Assembly: GCA_035765415.1 (NCBI GenBank)
Contig: DASTXR010000152.1
Coordinates: 1 to 64,000, forward strand
Direction: 5' to 3'
DNA length: 64,000 nt
From: CADEED01 sp035765415
GTDB lineage: Bacteria > Pseudomonadota > Gammaproteobacteria > Steroidobacterales > Steroidobacteraceae
Part shown: positions 15,487-24,447 of the stretch, in pieces
Layout of the letters: each line of letters begins with the position of its first letter
Position numbering within the stretch: the first letter of the stretch is position 1
Notes under the pieces: generated by a model
The model's database searches: none
Told to the model about the DNA's origin: nothing
The model's input: only the letters and a program-made list of their open reading frames with translations
Program-made: the position numbers and the translations under genes

Positions 15487-16212
15487 TCAGGCGGCCGTCC
15501 GCACCTCGGACTGCATCTGGAACAGCTTCGCGATTCCTTCGGCAGCGAGATTGAGCAGCGCGTCGAGCTCATGCCGGCGGAATGCATGGCCCTCCGCCGT
15601 GCCCTGCAATTCGATGAAGCCGCCACCGTTGTTCATGACCACGTTCATGTCGGTTTCCGCGCAGGAATCTTCGGCGTAGTCGAGATCGAGCACCGGCACA
15701 CCCGAGCAGATGCCCACGGACACCGCTGCCACCTGCCCGTGAAGCGGCGAAGTGGTGATGAGTTTTCGCGCGAGCAGGCCATCGCACGCGTCCGCGAGCG
15801 CGACATAACTCCCGGTGATCGCCGCGGTGCGGGTGCCGCCGTCGGCCTGCAAGACGTCGCAGTCGAGCGTGATCGTGCGCTCACCGAGCGCGGCCAGGTT
15901 GATGACCGCGCGAAGGCTGCGGCCGATCAATCGCTGGATCTCCTGTGTGCGGCCGCTCTGCTTGCCTTTCGCGGCTTCACGCGGTGAACGCGTGTGCGTG
16001 GCGCGCGGCAGCATGCCGTACTCGGCGGTGACCCAGCCCTGGTTCTTGCCGCGAAGGAATCCCGGAACTCCTTCTTCGACGCTCGCCGTGCACAACACGC
16101 GTGTCTTGCCGAATTCGACCAGCACTGCGCCTTCGGCGTGTTGCGTGAATCGCCGCGTGAACTTGACGTCGCGCAGCTCGTTGGGGGCGCGTCCACTGGG
16201 CCGGCCGGCCAT
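15487..16212 (-). CDS. rph: Ribonuclease PH
   Basis: Phosphorolytic 3'-5' exoribonuclease that trims tRNA 3' ends. Residues RPSGRAPNELRD at the start, GRTQEIQRLIGRSLRAV (phosphate-binding Arg) and the PH-domain core DLDYAEDSCAETDMNVVM are diagnostic. Its 241 residues are family length. Its ATG shares one base with the stop of the PP2C gene (TGATG), so translation is coupled. Confidence 0.97.
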   Translation of the reverse strand: MAGRPSGRAPNELRDVKFTRRFTQHAEGAVLVEFGKTRVLCTASVEEGVPGFLRGKNQGWVTAEYGMLPRATHTRSPREAAKGKQSGRTQEIQRLIGRSLRAVINLAALGERTITLDCDVLQADGGTRTAAITGSYVALADACDGLLARKLITTSPLHGQVAAVSVGICSGVPVLDLDYAEDSCAETDMNVVMNNGGGFIELQGTAEGHAFRRHELDALLNLAAEGIAKLFQMQSEVRTAA

Positions 16213-16961
16213 CAGCCGTTTCCGATCCAGCGAACGACCGCGGCTGAAGTGTTGTCGGCACCGGCACCGACGACGCTAACGGCGCGCTCGGCCAGGCGCA
16301 CGAGCTCGTCGCGCAACGGCGCGCGCGCCGGCGGAAACGCCGCGCCGATATCACCGTCATCGAGACCGCCCCACACTCCGTCGGAGCACACCAGCAGGAT
16401 GTCGTTGGCTTCGAGCGGCTCGCGCAGGCCGATGGACATTTCAGGCAGGAACGGCTCGCCGCCGAGGCAGCACTCGACGAAATTGCGCATCGGGTGGCTC
16501 ACGGCCTGGTCGGCGGTGATGACGCCTTCGCGCAGCAGGAACTCGACGTGACTGTGGTCACGCGTGCGCTTCAATACCTTTCCACGGCGCAGAAGATAGA
16601 CGCGGCTGTCGCCGATGTGCGCCCAGAACGCGCTGCCGTTCTGCACCAGGCACACGGCACAGGTCGCGCGCGGGCGCAGTTCGAGCGGGAGATTCGCGCC
16701 GAGCTTGGCGACTTCCTCGTGCGCGCGACCCAGCGTCAGATGCAGGAACCCGAGCGGATCGAGGATGGGTTGCGGCGTGTGCCAGAAACCTTCGACCAGC
16801 GCCTTGATGGCGGTCTCGGCTGCCTTGGCGCCATCGGAATGGCCTCCCATGCCGTCGATGACGACGAGCAGGGCGGAATGCTCCGAGACCGCGACCGATA
16901 CGCGATCCTGATTGTCGGTGCGACAACCTAGCAGGCTGACTTCGGCGTATTCGATGCGCAA
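16212..16961 (-). CDS. PP2C-family protein serine/threonine phosphatase
   Basis: Metal-dependent phosphatase (PPM/Stp1-like). The N-terminus holds RTDNQDRV, then VVIDGMGGHSDG (metal-binding Asp), AHIGDSRVYLLR (motif 8) and LLVCSDGVWGGLDDGDI, and ends with AGADNTSAAVVRW (last metal Asp). Length is 249. It is the first gene of the minus-strand PP2C-rph-rdgB-hemW operon and divergent from yicC. No Ser/Thr kinase gene is next to it, so its substrate is unknown. Confidence 0.92.
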   Translation of the reverse strand: MRIEYAEVSLLGCRTDNQDRVSVAVSEHSALLVVIDGMGGHSDGAKAAETAIKALVEGFWHTPQPILDPLGFLHLTLGRAHEEVAKLGANLPLELRPRATCAVCLVQNGSAFWAHIGDSRVYLLRRGKVLKRTRDHSHVEFLLREGVITADQAVSHPMRNFVECCLGGEPFLPEMSIGLREPLEANDILLVCSDGVWGGLDDGDIGAAFPPARAPLRDELVRLAERAVSVVGAGADNTSAAVVRWIGNG

Positions 16962-17036
16962 GGCGTGGTGGGGGGTCTGATAAACTGCCGCGCACTTTAC
17001 CGCACCCCGCTCCCCTTAAGCCGAGAACTTACACGC

Positions 17037-17900
17037 ATGATTGCCAGCATGACCGGATTCGCGCGACGCGAGCTCGCTGGCACCTGGGGAACCCTCACCT
17101 GCGAGTTGCGCAGCGTGAATCATCGCTACCTCGAGCCGGGGTTTCGCCTTCCCGAGGAGCTCCGCCCGCTCGAATCGGACCTGCGGGCGCTGCTCAGCAA
17201 GAACCTCAAGCGTGGCAAGGTCGATTGCACCGTGCACCTGCGCAGCATGCAGACCGCCGAGCGCGAGCTGCGAGTCGACGAAGCGGCGCTGGCGCGCGTG
17301 GCCGCTGCCGTCAACCAGGTTGCCCGCACGGTGCCCGGCAGCACCGTCGACGCAGTCGAAGTGTTGCGCTGGCCCGGCGTCATCGAAACCGCGACCCAGG
17401 ACTCCGAAGCGTTGTTAGGCGCCGGCCGCACGGTGTTCCAGCAGACACTGGACGAGCTCGGCGCGATGCGCCTGCGCGAAGGCAAGCGCCTGGGCGAGCT
17501 CATCGAACAGCGTTGTGCCGGTCTCGCCATGCTGATCACCCAGGTGCGCGCGCGCCTGCCGGAGATCCAGGCCCGGGTGCGTACGCGCCTGCACGAACGG
17601 GTCGCGGAGCTGCTGGCGACGGTCGATCGCGACCGGGTCGAGCAGGAAATCGTGCTGCAGCTGCAACGTCTCGACGTCGCCGAAGAACTCGACCGGCTCA
17701 CCGGCCACATCGAGGAAACGCGGCGCGTGATGAACGGCGGTGAAGCCGCCGGTCGACGCCTCGACTTCCTCATGCAGGAACTCAACCGCGAGGCCAATAC
17801 GCTGGCGTCCAAATCGCAGGACCTGGACACCACGCGCATCACCGTCGACATGAAAGTGTTGATCGAGCAGATGCGCGAACAGGTACAGAACGTCGAATGA
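17037..17900 (+). CDS. yicC: YicC-family endoribonuclease
   Basis: YicC-family proteins are linked to RNA decay and stationary-phase survival. I start at ATG 17037 (MIASMTGFARRE), the universal family N-terminus, giving 287 residues; an upstream in-frame ATG at 16965 would add an unlikely 24-residue extension. The C-terminus has the conserved GRRLDFLMQELNREANTLASKS. It overlaps gmk by four bases. Pairing of yicC with rph and gmk is typical. Confidence 0.95.
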   Translation: MIASMTGFARRELAGTWGTLTCELRSVNHRYLEPGFRLPEELRPLESDLRALLSKNLKRGKVDCTVHLRSMQTAERELRVDEAALARVAAAVNQVARTVPGSTVDAVEVLRWPGVIETATQDSEALLGAGRTVFQQTLDELGAMRLREGKRLGELIEQRCAGLAMLITQVRARLPEIQARVRTRLHERVAELLATVDRDRVEQEIVLQLQRLDVAEELDRLTGHIEETRRVMNGGEAAGRRLDFLMQELNREANTLASKSQDLDTTRITVDMKVLIEQMREQVQNVE

Positions 17901-18529
17901 ATGCCGCAGCGGCCAGGCGACGCGGCTCCCTGTTCGTCATCGCCGCGCCCTCGGGTGCCGGAAAGACCAGCCTGGTCAAAGCGGTTGTCGATCGGGATCC
18001 CAGCTTGCGGGTTTCGGTGTCGCACACCACGCGCAAGCAGCGCGAGAAGGAAATCCCGGGCGTCGACTACAACTTCGTCAGCGTCGACGAGTTCAAGCGG
18101 CTCATCGGCCAGGGCGCGTTTCTCGAGCACGCCCAGGTCTTCGACAACTTCTACGGCACCGGGCGAGCGCAGGTCGAGGCTTTGCGAAGCGCCGGCCACG
18201 ACGTGATCCTCGAAATCGACTGGCAGGGCGCGCAGCAGGTGCGCAAGGCCGCGCCTGACTGCAAGACGGTCTTCATCCTGCCGCCCTCGCGCGTCGAACT
18301 CGAGACCCGGCTCCGGAATCGCAGGACCGACAGCGACCAGGTCATCGAGCGTCGCCTGCGGGATGCCGTGGCCGATATGTCGCATTACGCGGAATTCGAC
18401 TACGTCATCGTCAACGACGATTTCGAAGCGGCCGTGGCGCAACTGCTGTCGGTCCTGCGTGGTGGGGGAACGGAGTACGGCGCCAAAAGGACCGGGCTCG
18501 CGCCCCTCCTTGCCGACCTGCTCGGCTGA
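17897..18529 (+). CDS. gmk: Guanylate kinase
   Basis: Phosphorylates GMP to GDP with ATP. The P-loop is APSGAGKTS (about 14-22), followed by the GMP-binding phrases SHTTRKQREKE and GVDYNFV, and the lid region RLRNRRTDSDQVIERRL. Its 210 residues are close to the E. coli enzyme. The ATG overlaps the yicC stop. Confidence 0.97.
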   Translation: MNAAAARRRGSLFVIAAPSGAGKTSLVKAVVDRDPSLRVSVSHTTRKQREKEIPGVDYNFVSVDEFKRLIGQGAFLEHAQVFDNFYGTGRAQVEALRSAGHDVILEIDWQGAQQVRKAAPDCKTVFILPPSRVELETRLRNRRTDSDQVIERRLRDAVADMSHYAEFDYVIVNDDFEAAVAQLLSVLRGGGTEYGAKRTGLAPLLADLLG

Positions 18530-18609
18530 TCCATAGCAAATCCCGGCAAAACGGGGCGATTTTCCAGTAGACTTTCGTCCCCCCGCAGCTTGTTTCCCGA
18601 AAAGGCACC

Positions 18610-18909
18610 ATGGCCCGCATTACCGTCGAAGACTGTCTCCCGAACGTCGAAAACATCTTCCAGCTCGTGCTGCTGGCCGCCCAGCGCGCACGTCGCCTCG
18701 CCAATGGCGCCGAACCCACGGTTCCCTGGGAGAACGACAAGCCGACCGTGGTCGCGCTGCGCGAGATCGCCGAAGGCAACATCACCCCCGAGATGTTGCG
18801 CGAGCCGGATCCGCCGCCGGTGGAAGCCCCGCTGCCGGATGCCGACAACCAATCTCTGTTCCGTGCGCCGCAATTCGGCCTGCAAGGCGATCGTGACGTA
18901 CAGGAATAA
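18610..18909 (+). CDS. rpoZ: RNA polymerase omega subunit
   Basis: Omega subunit that helps assemble beta prime and forms part of the ppGpp site 1. The start MARITVEDCLPNVENIFQLV and RARRLANG are conserved; the length of 99 residues is normal. It stands in the usual gmk-rpoZ-spoT order, with 80 bp after gmk that could carry its promoter (a TAGACT lies at about 18581). Confidence 0.97.
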   Translation: MARITVEDCLPNVENIFQLVLLAAQRARRLANGAEPTVPWENDKPTVVALREIAEGNITPEMLREPDPPPVEAPLPDADNQSLFRAPQFGLQGDRDVQE

Positions 18910-18948
18910 ATCGTCCGCCTGAAGTCTCTCTAAAGGAGCTCGCGCCCC

Positions 18949-21132
18949 GTGGATTACGCGTCGACGCTCCTTCAGCTTCTGCCCAGTGCCCGGCGACTGC
19001 CGGGCCTGCGTGAGCTGATCAACAGCATCGAAGCCTATCTGCCGCCCGAGCAGGTCGAGCGCGTTCGCTCGGCCGCGGAATTCGGCGCGGAAGCGCATGA
19101 AGGGCAGAAGCGCCTCTCCGGCGAGCCTTACATCGCGCACCCGCTCGCGGCCGCGCAGATCCTCGCCGACCTGCATCTCGATCCCGACACGATCATCGCC
19201 GCGATCCTGCACGACGTCATCGAAGACACGCCGATCTCGAAGGAAGAGCTCTCGGAAAAATTCGGCGCGCCCGTGGCCGAGATCGTCGATGGGGTCACCA
19301 AGCTCGACCAGATCCAGTTCAAGTCGCGCGCCGAGGCGCAGGCGGAGTCATTCCGCAAGATGGTGCTGGCGATGGTGCGCGACCTGCGCGTGATCCTGGT
19401 GAAGCTCGCCGATCGCACGCACAACATGCGTACGCTCGACGCGATGGCGCCAGCCCGCCGCCGCGCGGTGGCGCGCGAGACCCTCGACATCTACGCGCCG
19501 ATCGCGGGTCGCCTCGGGCTCTACAACATGAAGCTCGAGCTCGAAGATCTCGGCTTCAAGGCGGCGTTCCCGCATCGCTACAAGGTGCTGGATCGCGCTC
19601 TGAAGAAAGCGCGCGGCAACCAGAAGCAGTTCCTCAACAAGATCGCCGAGACCATGCGCGTGGCGCTGGTGAAGGCGGATCTCAAGTCGGACGTCAGCAC
19701 GCGCGAGAAGCACCTGTACAGCATCTACAGCAAGATGCTGCGCAAGGCGGCGCCGCTGTCGGAGATCGTCGACGTGTTCGGCCTGCGCATCGTGGTAGAT
19801 AGGGCCGACACCTGCTACCGCGCGCTGGGCGTGGTGCACGCGGCCTACAAGCCCATGCCGGGCCGCTTCAAGGACTACATCGCCATCCCGCGCGTCAACG
19901 GCTACCAGTCGCTGCACACCACGCTGTTCGGGCCCAACGGCATTCCCATCGAGGTGCAGATCCGCACCGAGGACATGCACCGCGTCGCCGAGGCGGGTAT
20001 CGCCGCGCACTGGAAGTACAAGGTCAACGAGAGCGAGAGCGGCCAGGACGAGCGCGCCCGCGAATGGCTCGCGAATCTCGTGGACATGCAGGAAGGCGGC
20101 ACCTCCGAGGACTTCCTCGAGAGCGTCAAGGTCGACCTGTTCCCCGACAAGGTCTACGTGTTCACGCCCAAGGGCGAGATCCTGCGGCTCCCGCGCGGCG
20201 CCACGGTGGTCGACTTCGCGTATGCCGTGCACACCGACGTGGGCAACCGCTGCGTGGCCGCCAAGGTAGACAGGCGCCTGACGCCGCTGCGCACACCGCT
20301 GCGCAACGGCCAGACCGTGGAGATCATCACCGCCAAGGGCGCGATGCCGAATCCATCGTGGGTCAACTTCGTGGTCACCGCCAAGGCGCGCGCCGCCGTG
20401 CGCCATTACCTCAAGAGCCTGCGCCGCCAGGAAGCGATCGAGCTCGGCGCGCGGCTCATCAACCAGGCACTCGGCGAGTTCCGCCTTTCGCTGGAGGAGG
20501 TGGCGGCCGACACGCTCAATGCCGCCGTCGTCGAGCTCGGCATGCACGACGTCGACGAGCTCTATGAGAAGGTGGGCCTCGGCGAGCGCCTGGCGCCACT
20601 GGTGGCGCGCCGCCTGTTGCCGACCAAGGCCAGCGAGGAATCCTTCTCCGGCGCGCCGGCGCCGCTCGCCATTGCGGGCACCGAAGGCCTGCTGGTCGCC
20701 TACGCGCGCTGCTGTTTCCCGATTCCCGACGACCCGATCTTCGCGTTCCTTTCCGCGGGCCGTGGCGTCGTCGTGCATCGCGAGAACTGCGTGAACGTCG
20801 AGGACTACCGCAAGCACCCCGAGAACTGGCTGCCCGTGGCCTGGCAGGCAACCACCGACAAGGTGTTCAGTTCGGAGATTCGCGTCGACGTCGCCAACAA
20901 GATGGGTGTGCTCGCCGCCGTGGCCGCGGCCATATCGTCGGGCGACACCAATATCGAACGCGTGGCGGTCGAGGAAAAGGACGCCGACAGTTCTTCGCTG
21001 GTCTTCGAATTGCGCGTGCGCAATCGCGAGCACCTGGCGCGCGTCGTCAAAGTCATCAGGCGAATGCCTGAAGTGCTCAAGGTCACACGTACAATAGCCA
21101 GCCACGGGCGCACGCCGCGATCCGACGAATAA
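18949..21132 (+). CDS. spoT: Bifunctional (p)ppGpp synthetase/hydrolase
   Basis: Makes and degrades the stringent-response alarmone. The domains in order are HD hydrolase (about 45-190; HDVIEDT carries the metal-binding His-Asp), synthetase (about 245-355; RFKDYIAIPR is the RxKD loop of bifunctional enzymes), TGS (about 395-455), helical/zinc-finger region (AYARCCFPIP) and ACT (about 650-720). The 727 residues are long-form RSH length. A GTG start is supported by AAAGGAG about 10 bp upstream. Confidence 0.97.
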   Translation: MDYASTLLQLLPSARRLPGLRELINSIEAYLPPEQVERVRSAAEFGAEAHEGQKRLSGEPYIAHPLAAAQILADLHLDPDTIIAAILHDVIEDTPISKEELSEKFGAPVAEIVDGVTKLDQIQFKSRAEAQAESFRKMVLAMVRDLRVILVKLADRTHNMRTLDAMAPARRRAVARETLDIYAPIAGRLGLYNMKLELEDLGFKAAFPHRYKVLDRALKKARGNQKQFLNKIAETMRVALVKADLKSDVSTREKHLYSIYSKMLRKAAPLSEIVDVFGLRIVVDRADTCYRALGVVHAAYKPMPGRFKDYIAIPRVNGYQSLHTTLFGPNGIPIEVQIRTEDMHRVAEAGIAAHWKYKVNESESGQDERAREWLANLVDMQEGGTSEDFLESVKVDLFPDKVYVFTPKGEILRLPRGATVVDFAYAVHTDVGNRCVAAKVDRRLTPLRTPLRNGQTVEIITAKGAMPNPSWVNFVVTAKARAAVRHYLKSLRRQEAIELGARLINQALGEFRLSLEEVAADTLNAAVVELGMHDVDELYEKVGLGERLAPLVARRLLPTKASEESFSGAPAPLAIAGTEGLLVAYARCCFPIPDDPIFAFLSAGRGVVVHRENCVNVEDYRKHPENWLPVAWQATTDKVFSSEIRVDVANKMGVLAAVAAAISSGDTNIERVAVEEKDADSSSLVFELRVRNREHLARVVKVIRRMPEVLKVTRTIASHGRTPRSDE

Positions 21133-21150
21133 CGTTCACGGGATTTCGAA

Positions 21151-21540
21151 ATGACAACCATCCGTCAGGCAATTCACACAGATCAGGCCCCGAAGGCCAT
21201 TGGGCCGTATTCGCAGGCAGTGCGCGTCGGCGACACGGTATACATGGCGGGCCAGATACCGCTCGACCCGGTCACCATGCAGATGGTGGAAGGTGACTTC
21301 GAAAAAGAAGCCACTCGTGTCTTCGAAAACATCAAGGCCGTCATCGCCGCTTCGGGCGGCACGTTCCGCCAGGTCGTGAAGGTCACCATCTTCCTCACGG
21401 ATTTCGCGAACTTCGCCAAGGTCAACGAACTCATGGCGAAGTACTTCACCGAACCCTATCCGGCGCGCTCGACGGTGGCGGTCGCGGCGTTGCCGCGCAA
21501 CGCGCGCGTCGAGATCGAGTGCACCCTGCACCTGGGCTGA
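21151..21540 (+). CDS. ridA: RidA family enamine/imine deaminase
   Basis: Hydrolyses reactive 2-aminoacrylate-type intermediates. All RidA marks are present in 129 residues: KAIGPYSQAVRVGDTVYMAGQIPLD at the front (split as KAIGPYSQAV and YMAGQIPLD), the substrate-binding Arg in PARSTVAV and the terminal Glu in RVEIECTLHL. It lies between spoT and recG, a common position. Confidence 0.95.
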   Translation: MTTIRQAIHTDQAPKAIGPYSQAVRVGDTVYMAGQIPLDPVTMQMVEGDFEKEATRVFENIKAVIAASGGTFRQVVKVTIFLTDFANFAKVNELMAKYFTEPYPARSTVAVAALPRNARVEIECTLHLG

Positions 21541-21553
21541 TCGCACAGCAGAG

Positions 21554-23650
21554 GTGGCAACGCCCGCGCCACAGGCTGCTTCGGAGCAGCGTCCGGTTGC
21601 GTCCATGCGCGGTGTCGGACCGGCGTTGGCGGAAAAGCTCGGGAAACTGGGGGTAACACAGGTCCAGGACCTGCTGTTCGTGCTTCCCTCGCGATACGAA
21701 GACCGCACGCAGGTTTCCGAAATCGGCGGCCTGCGTCATGGCACGCGCGTGGTGGTGGAAGGCGAGATCCAGCTCACCGAGGTGGCTTATCGCCGCCGCC
21801 GCCAGCTCCTGTGCCGGATATCGGATGGCACCGGCTCGCTGACCCTGCGGTTTTTCTATTTCTCGGGCAGCCAACAGGCGAATCTCGCGCGCGGCGCGCG
21901 CATCCGCTGCTACGGCGAGGTGCGGCGCGGCCCCCTCGGCCTCGAGATCGTCCACCCCGAGTATCGGCGCATCGGCGCCGAAGCGGCGCCGCTCGAGGAA
22001 GTGCTGACGCCTATCTACCCGACCACGGAAGGTGTGCCCCAGGCCAGGCTCCGGTCGCTCATCGACGTCGCGTTGCGCGAGACCGGAAGTTCGGGCATTC
22101 GCGACTGGATTCCGCCCGCCATGCTCGCGGACCTCGAACTACCGTCCTTGCTCGATGCCCTCACGATGATGCATCGGCCGCCGCGCGACGCACACCTGGG
22201 CGAGCTCATGAGCGGCCATCATCCGGCGCAGCGCCGCCTGGCCTTCGAAGAACTGCTGGCCCATCAACTGTCGTTGCGGCTGTTGCGCCAGGAGATCAAG
22301 AGCGATCCCGCCTGGCGCCTCGACGATGCCAGCGGGCTGGAGCGGCGTTTCCTGGAATCCCTGCCGTTCAGGCTCACCGGCGCACAGGCGCGCGCGCTCG
22401 CCGAAGTGGACCAGGATCTGGCCGAGGACCGCCCCATGGTGCGGCTGGTGCAGGGTGACGTCGGCTGCGGCAAGACCGTGGTGGCCGCCGCCGCCGCCGC
22501 GCGTGCAGTGGGTGGCGGACTTCAGGCCGCGCTCATGGCGCCCACGGAATTGCTGGCCGAGCAGCACGCGAAAAATTTCGAGCGCTGGTTCCGGCCGCTG
22601 CAGATTCCCGTGGCGCTGGTCACCGGCTCGCTGCCCGCGCGCACGCGCCGCAGCGCACTGGAAGCCGTGGCCAACGGCGACATCAAACTCGTGGTGGGAA
22701 CCCATGCGCTGTTCCAGGAATCGATGGAGTTCGAGAATCTGGGCGTGGTGATCGTGGACGAGCAGCATCGCTTTGGCGTGCACCAGCGTCTTTCCTTGCG
22801 CGACAAGGGCGCCCGCGGCGGCAAGCTGCCGCATCAGCTCATCATGACCGCGACGCCGATCCCGCGAACGCTGGCCATGACGGCCTACGCCGACCTCGAT
22901 GTGTCGGTCATCGATGAGCTGCCGCCGGGCCGTACACCCGTGAAGACCGTGGTGCTCCCCGAGACGCGCCGCGACGAAATCGTGCAGCGCATCCACAAGG
23001 CGGTGCTCGAGGGCCGGCAGGCGTACTGGGTCTGTCCACTCATCGATGAGTCCGAAGAGCTGCGCTACCAGGCGGCGGAGGAAACCGCGGCCGCGCTCGC
23101 CGAAGCATTGCCCGAAGTGCGCGTCGGCCTGGTTCACGGCCGCATGCCGCCGCGCGAGAAGGAGCGCGGGATGTACGCGTTCAAGGACGGCAAGATCGGG
23201 TTGTTAGTTGCCACCACCGTCATCGAGGTGGGAGTCGACGTGCCCAACGCCACGCTGATGGTCATCGAAAACGCCGAACGCATGGGTCTCGCGCAGCTGC
23301 ACCAGCTGCGCGGTCGCGTGGGCCGCGGCGCGCACGAGAGTCACTGCGTGCTCTTGTATGGCGGCAAGCTCTCCGAGATGGCTCGCGCGCGGCTCGCGGC
23401 CATCCGCGAAACCAACGACGGATTCGTCATTGCACGCCGTGACCTCGAGCTGCGCGGTCCGGGCGAGCTGCTGGGCACCCGGCAAACCGGGCTCGCCGAA
23501 ATGCGCGTGGCCGACCTGATGCGCGATTCGGATCTGCTGCCGGCGGTGCAGGCCGCCGCCGAGACGCTTCTCAAGAACAATCCCCAAGCAGTCCAGGCAC
23601 TTACACGTAGATGGGTGGGTTCGGGCGAGCGCTACGGGCGCATTGGATAG
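21554..23650 (+). CDS. recG: ATP-dependent DNA helicase RecG
   Basis: Branch-migration helicase that remodels stalled forks and Holliday junctions. It has an N-terminal wedge/OB domain (about 60-150), Walker A GDVGCGKT (about 304), the DEQH box (DEQHRFG), MTATPIPRTL, and the C-terminal RGRVGRG and ELRGPGELLGTRQTG (RecG TRG motif). The 698 residues match the family. The assigned GTG has poor spacing to its purine stretch; ATG 21605 (MRGVGPALAEKLG) is the alternative but would cut into the normal N-terminus. Confidence 0.97.
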   Translation: MATPAPQAASEQRPVASMRGVGPALAEKLGKLGVTQVQDLLFVLPSRYEDRTQVSEIGGLRHGTRVVVEGEIQLTEVAYRRRRQLLCRISDGTGSLTLRFFYFSGSQQANLARGARIRCYGEVRRGPLGLEIVHPEYRRIGAEAAPLEEVLTPIYPTTEGVPQARLRSLIDVALRETGSSGIRDWIPPAMLADLELPSLLDALTMMHRPPRDAHLGELMSGHHPAQRRLAFEELLAHQLSLRLLRQEIKSDPAWRLDDASGLERRFLESLPFRLTGAQARALAEVDQDLAEDRPMVRLVQGDVGCGKTVVAAAAAARAVGGGLQAALMAPTELLAEQHAKNFERWFRPLQIPVALVTGSLPARTRRSALEAVANGDIKLVVGTHALFQESMEFENLGVVIVDEQHRFGVHQRLSLRDKGARGGKLPHQLIMTATPIPRTLAMTAYADLDVSVIDELPPGRTPVKTVVLPETRRDEIVQRIHKAVLEGRQAYWVCPLIDESEELRYQAAEETAAALAEALPEVRVGLVHGRMPPREKERGMYAFKDGKIGLLVATTVIEVGVDVPNATLMVIENAERMGLAQLHQLRGRVGRGAHESHCVLLYGGKLSEMARARLAAIRETNDGFVIARRDLELRGPGELLGTRQTGLAEMRVADLMRDSDLLPAVQAAAETLLKNNPQAVQALTRRWVGSGERYGRIG

Positions 23651-23706
23651 GGACCGAAACCTGCGACCCCCCGCACATAGATAAGAATCGGCGATTGAGG
23701 TCCAAA

Positions 23707-23721
23707 TGCGAATCATTTACA
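23707..23721. promoter_or_regulatory. Putative Fur box upstream of tonB
   Basis: TGCGAATCATTTACA fits the 7-1-7 Fur consensus (TGATAAT, one base, ATTATCA) at about 10 of 14 positions and lies 17 bp before the tonB ATG. Iron-controlled expression of the transport energiser is expected. Confidence 0.6.
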
Positions 23722-23737
23722 TTCGTACCCCAACGCC

Positions 23738-24415
23738 ATGGCCGTCCAGATCCTCAACGACATGCCCGACGCCGCGGTTCACCGCGGTGACCTCGCAGAT
23801 TTTTCCGTTCGCACACTGCAGGTGTCGCGCAGATCCTTGCGCATCTCCGGTCGCGCGGTGTTCATGGCCGCCACGATTGGTGTGCATCTCATCGTCGGCG
23901 TCGCGTTCATGAGCATCCGCCAAGAGCGCGTGCAGATCGAGCCTGAACCCATCGTGGCCACGCTGATGGAGTCGTCGACCGCCGAAGCCGAACCGCCGCG
24001 TGAGTTCACACCACCACCGGTCAACGTCGTGTATTCGCTGACCGTCCCGCAGGAACTGGCCTTCGAGAGCGAAGCGCCGCCGGAAGTCATCACCGCTGCG
24101 ATTTCCGATGCGCCATCGCAAGCCGTCGCGCCGCCGATGATCGAGACGGTGGAATACGTGCGCCCACCCGCGCCCAAGTATCCAACCGAATCCCAGCGCC
24201 ATCGCGAGCGCGGCACGGTTTTGCTTCGCGTGATGGTCGATGTCCTCGGTCGCCCGGCGCAGATCCAGATCGAACGGTCGAGTGGCTTTACGCGCCTCGA
24301 CGATGCCGCGCGCATGGCCGTCGAGAAAGCGTTGTTCCATCCGCACGTAGTGAACGGCATCGCGCAGCCGGCCCAGGTCCTCATTCCCATCGAGTTCGCG
24401 CGCCGCTCGGGCTGA
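23738..24415 (+). CDS. tonB: TonB-family energy transducer
   Basis: Couples proton-motive force to outer-membrane TonB-dependent receptors. In 225 residues there is a cytoplasmic tail of about 38, one transmembrane anchor (about 42-62), a Pro/Glu-rich periplasmic spacer (EPEPIVATL, EPPREFTPPPV) and a TonB C-terminal domain from about 148 (PPAPKYPTESQRHRERG to FHPHVVNGI). A Fur-box-like sequence precedes it. exbB/exbD are not beside it. The two large receptors in the window are possible clients. Confidence 0.9.
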   Translation: MAVQILNDMPDAAVHRGDLADFSVRTLQVSRRSLRISGRAVFMAATIGVHLIVGVAFMSIRQERVQIEPEPIVATLMESSTAEAEPPREFTPPPVNVVYSLTVPQELAFESEAPPEVITAAISDAPSQAVAPPMIETVEYVRPPAPKYPTESQRHRERGTVLLRVMVDVLGRPAQIQIERSSGFTRLDDAARMAVEKALFHPHVVNGIAQPAQVLIPIEFARRSG

Positions 24416-24447
24416 ATTCCACCGCGGCGCGTATATGATGCGCGCCA

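Noticed and set aside
19348..21105. Long open frame (over 580 codons) antisense to spoT, and similar ones antisense to mrcA (6980-8341) and the GMC gene (40750-42351)
   Set aside because: They lie wholly opposite well-identified genes and have His/Arg/Asp-rich, non-domain compositions typical of GC-rich third-codon shadow frames.
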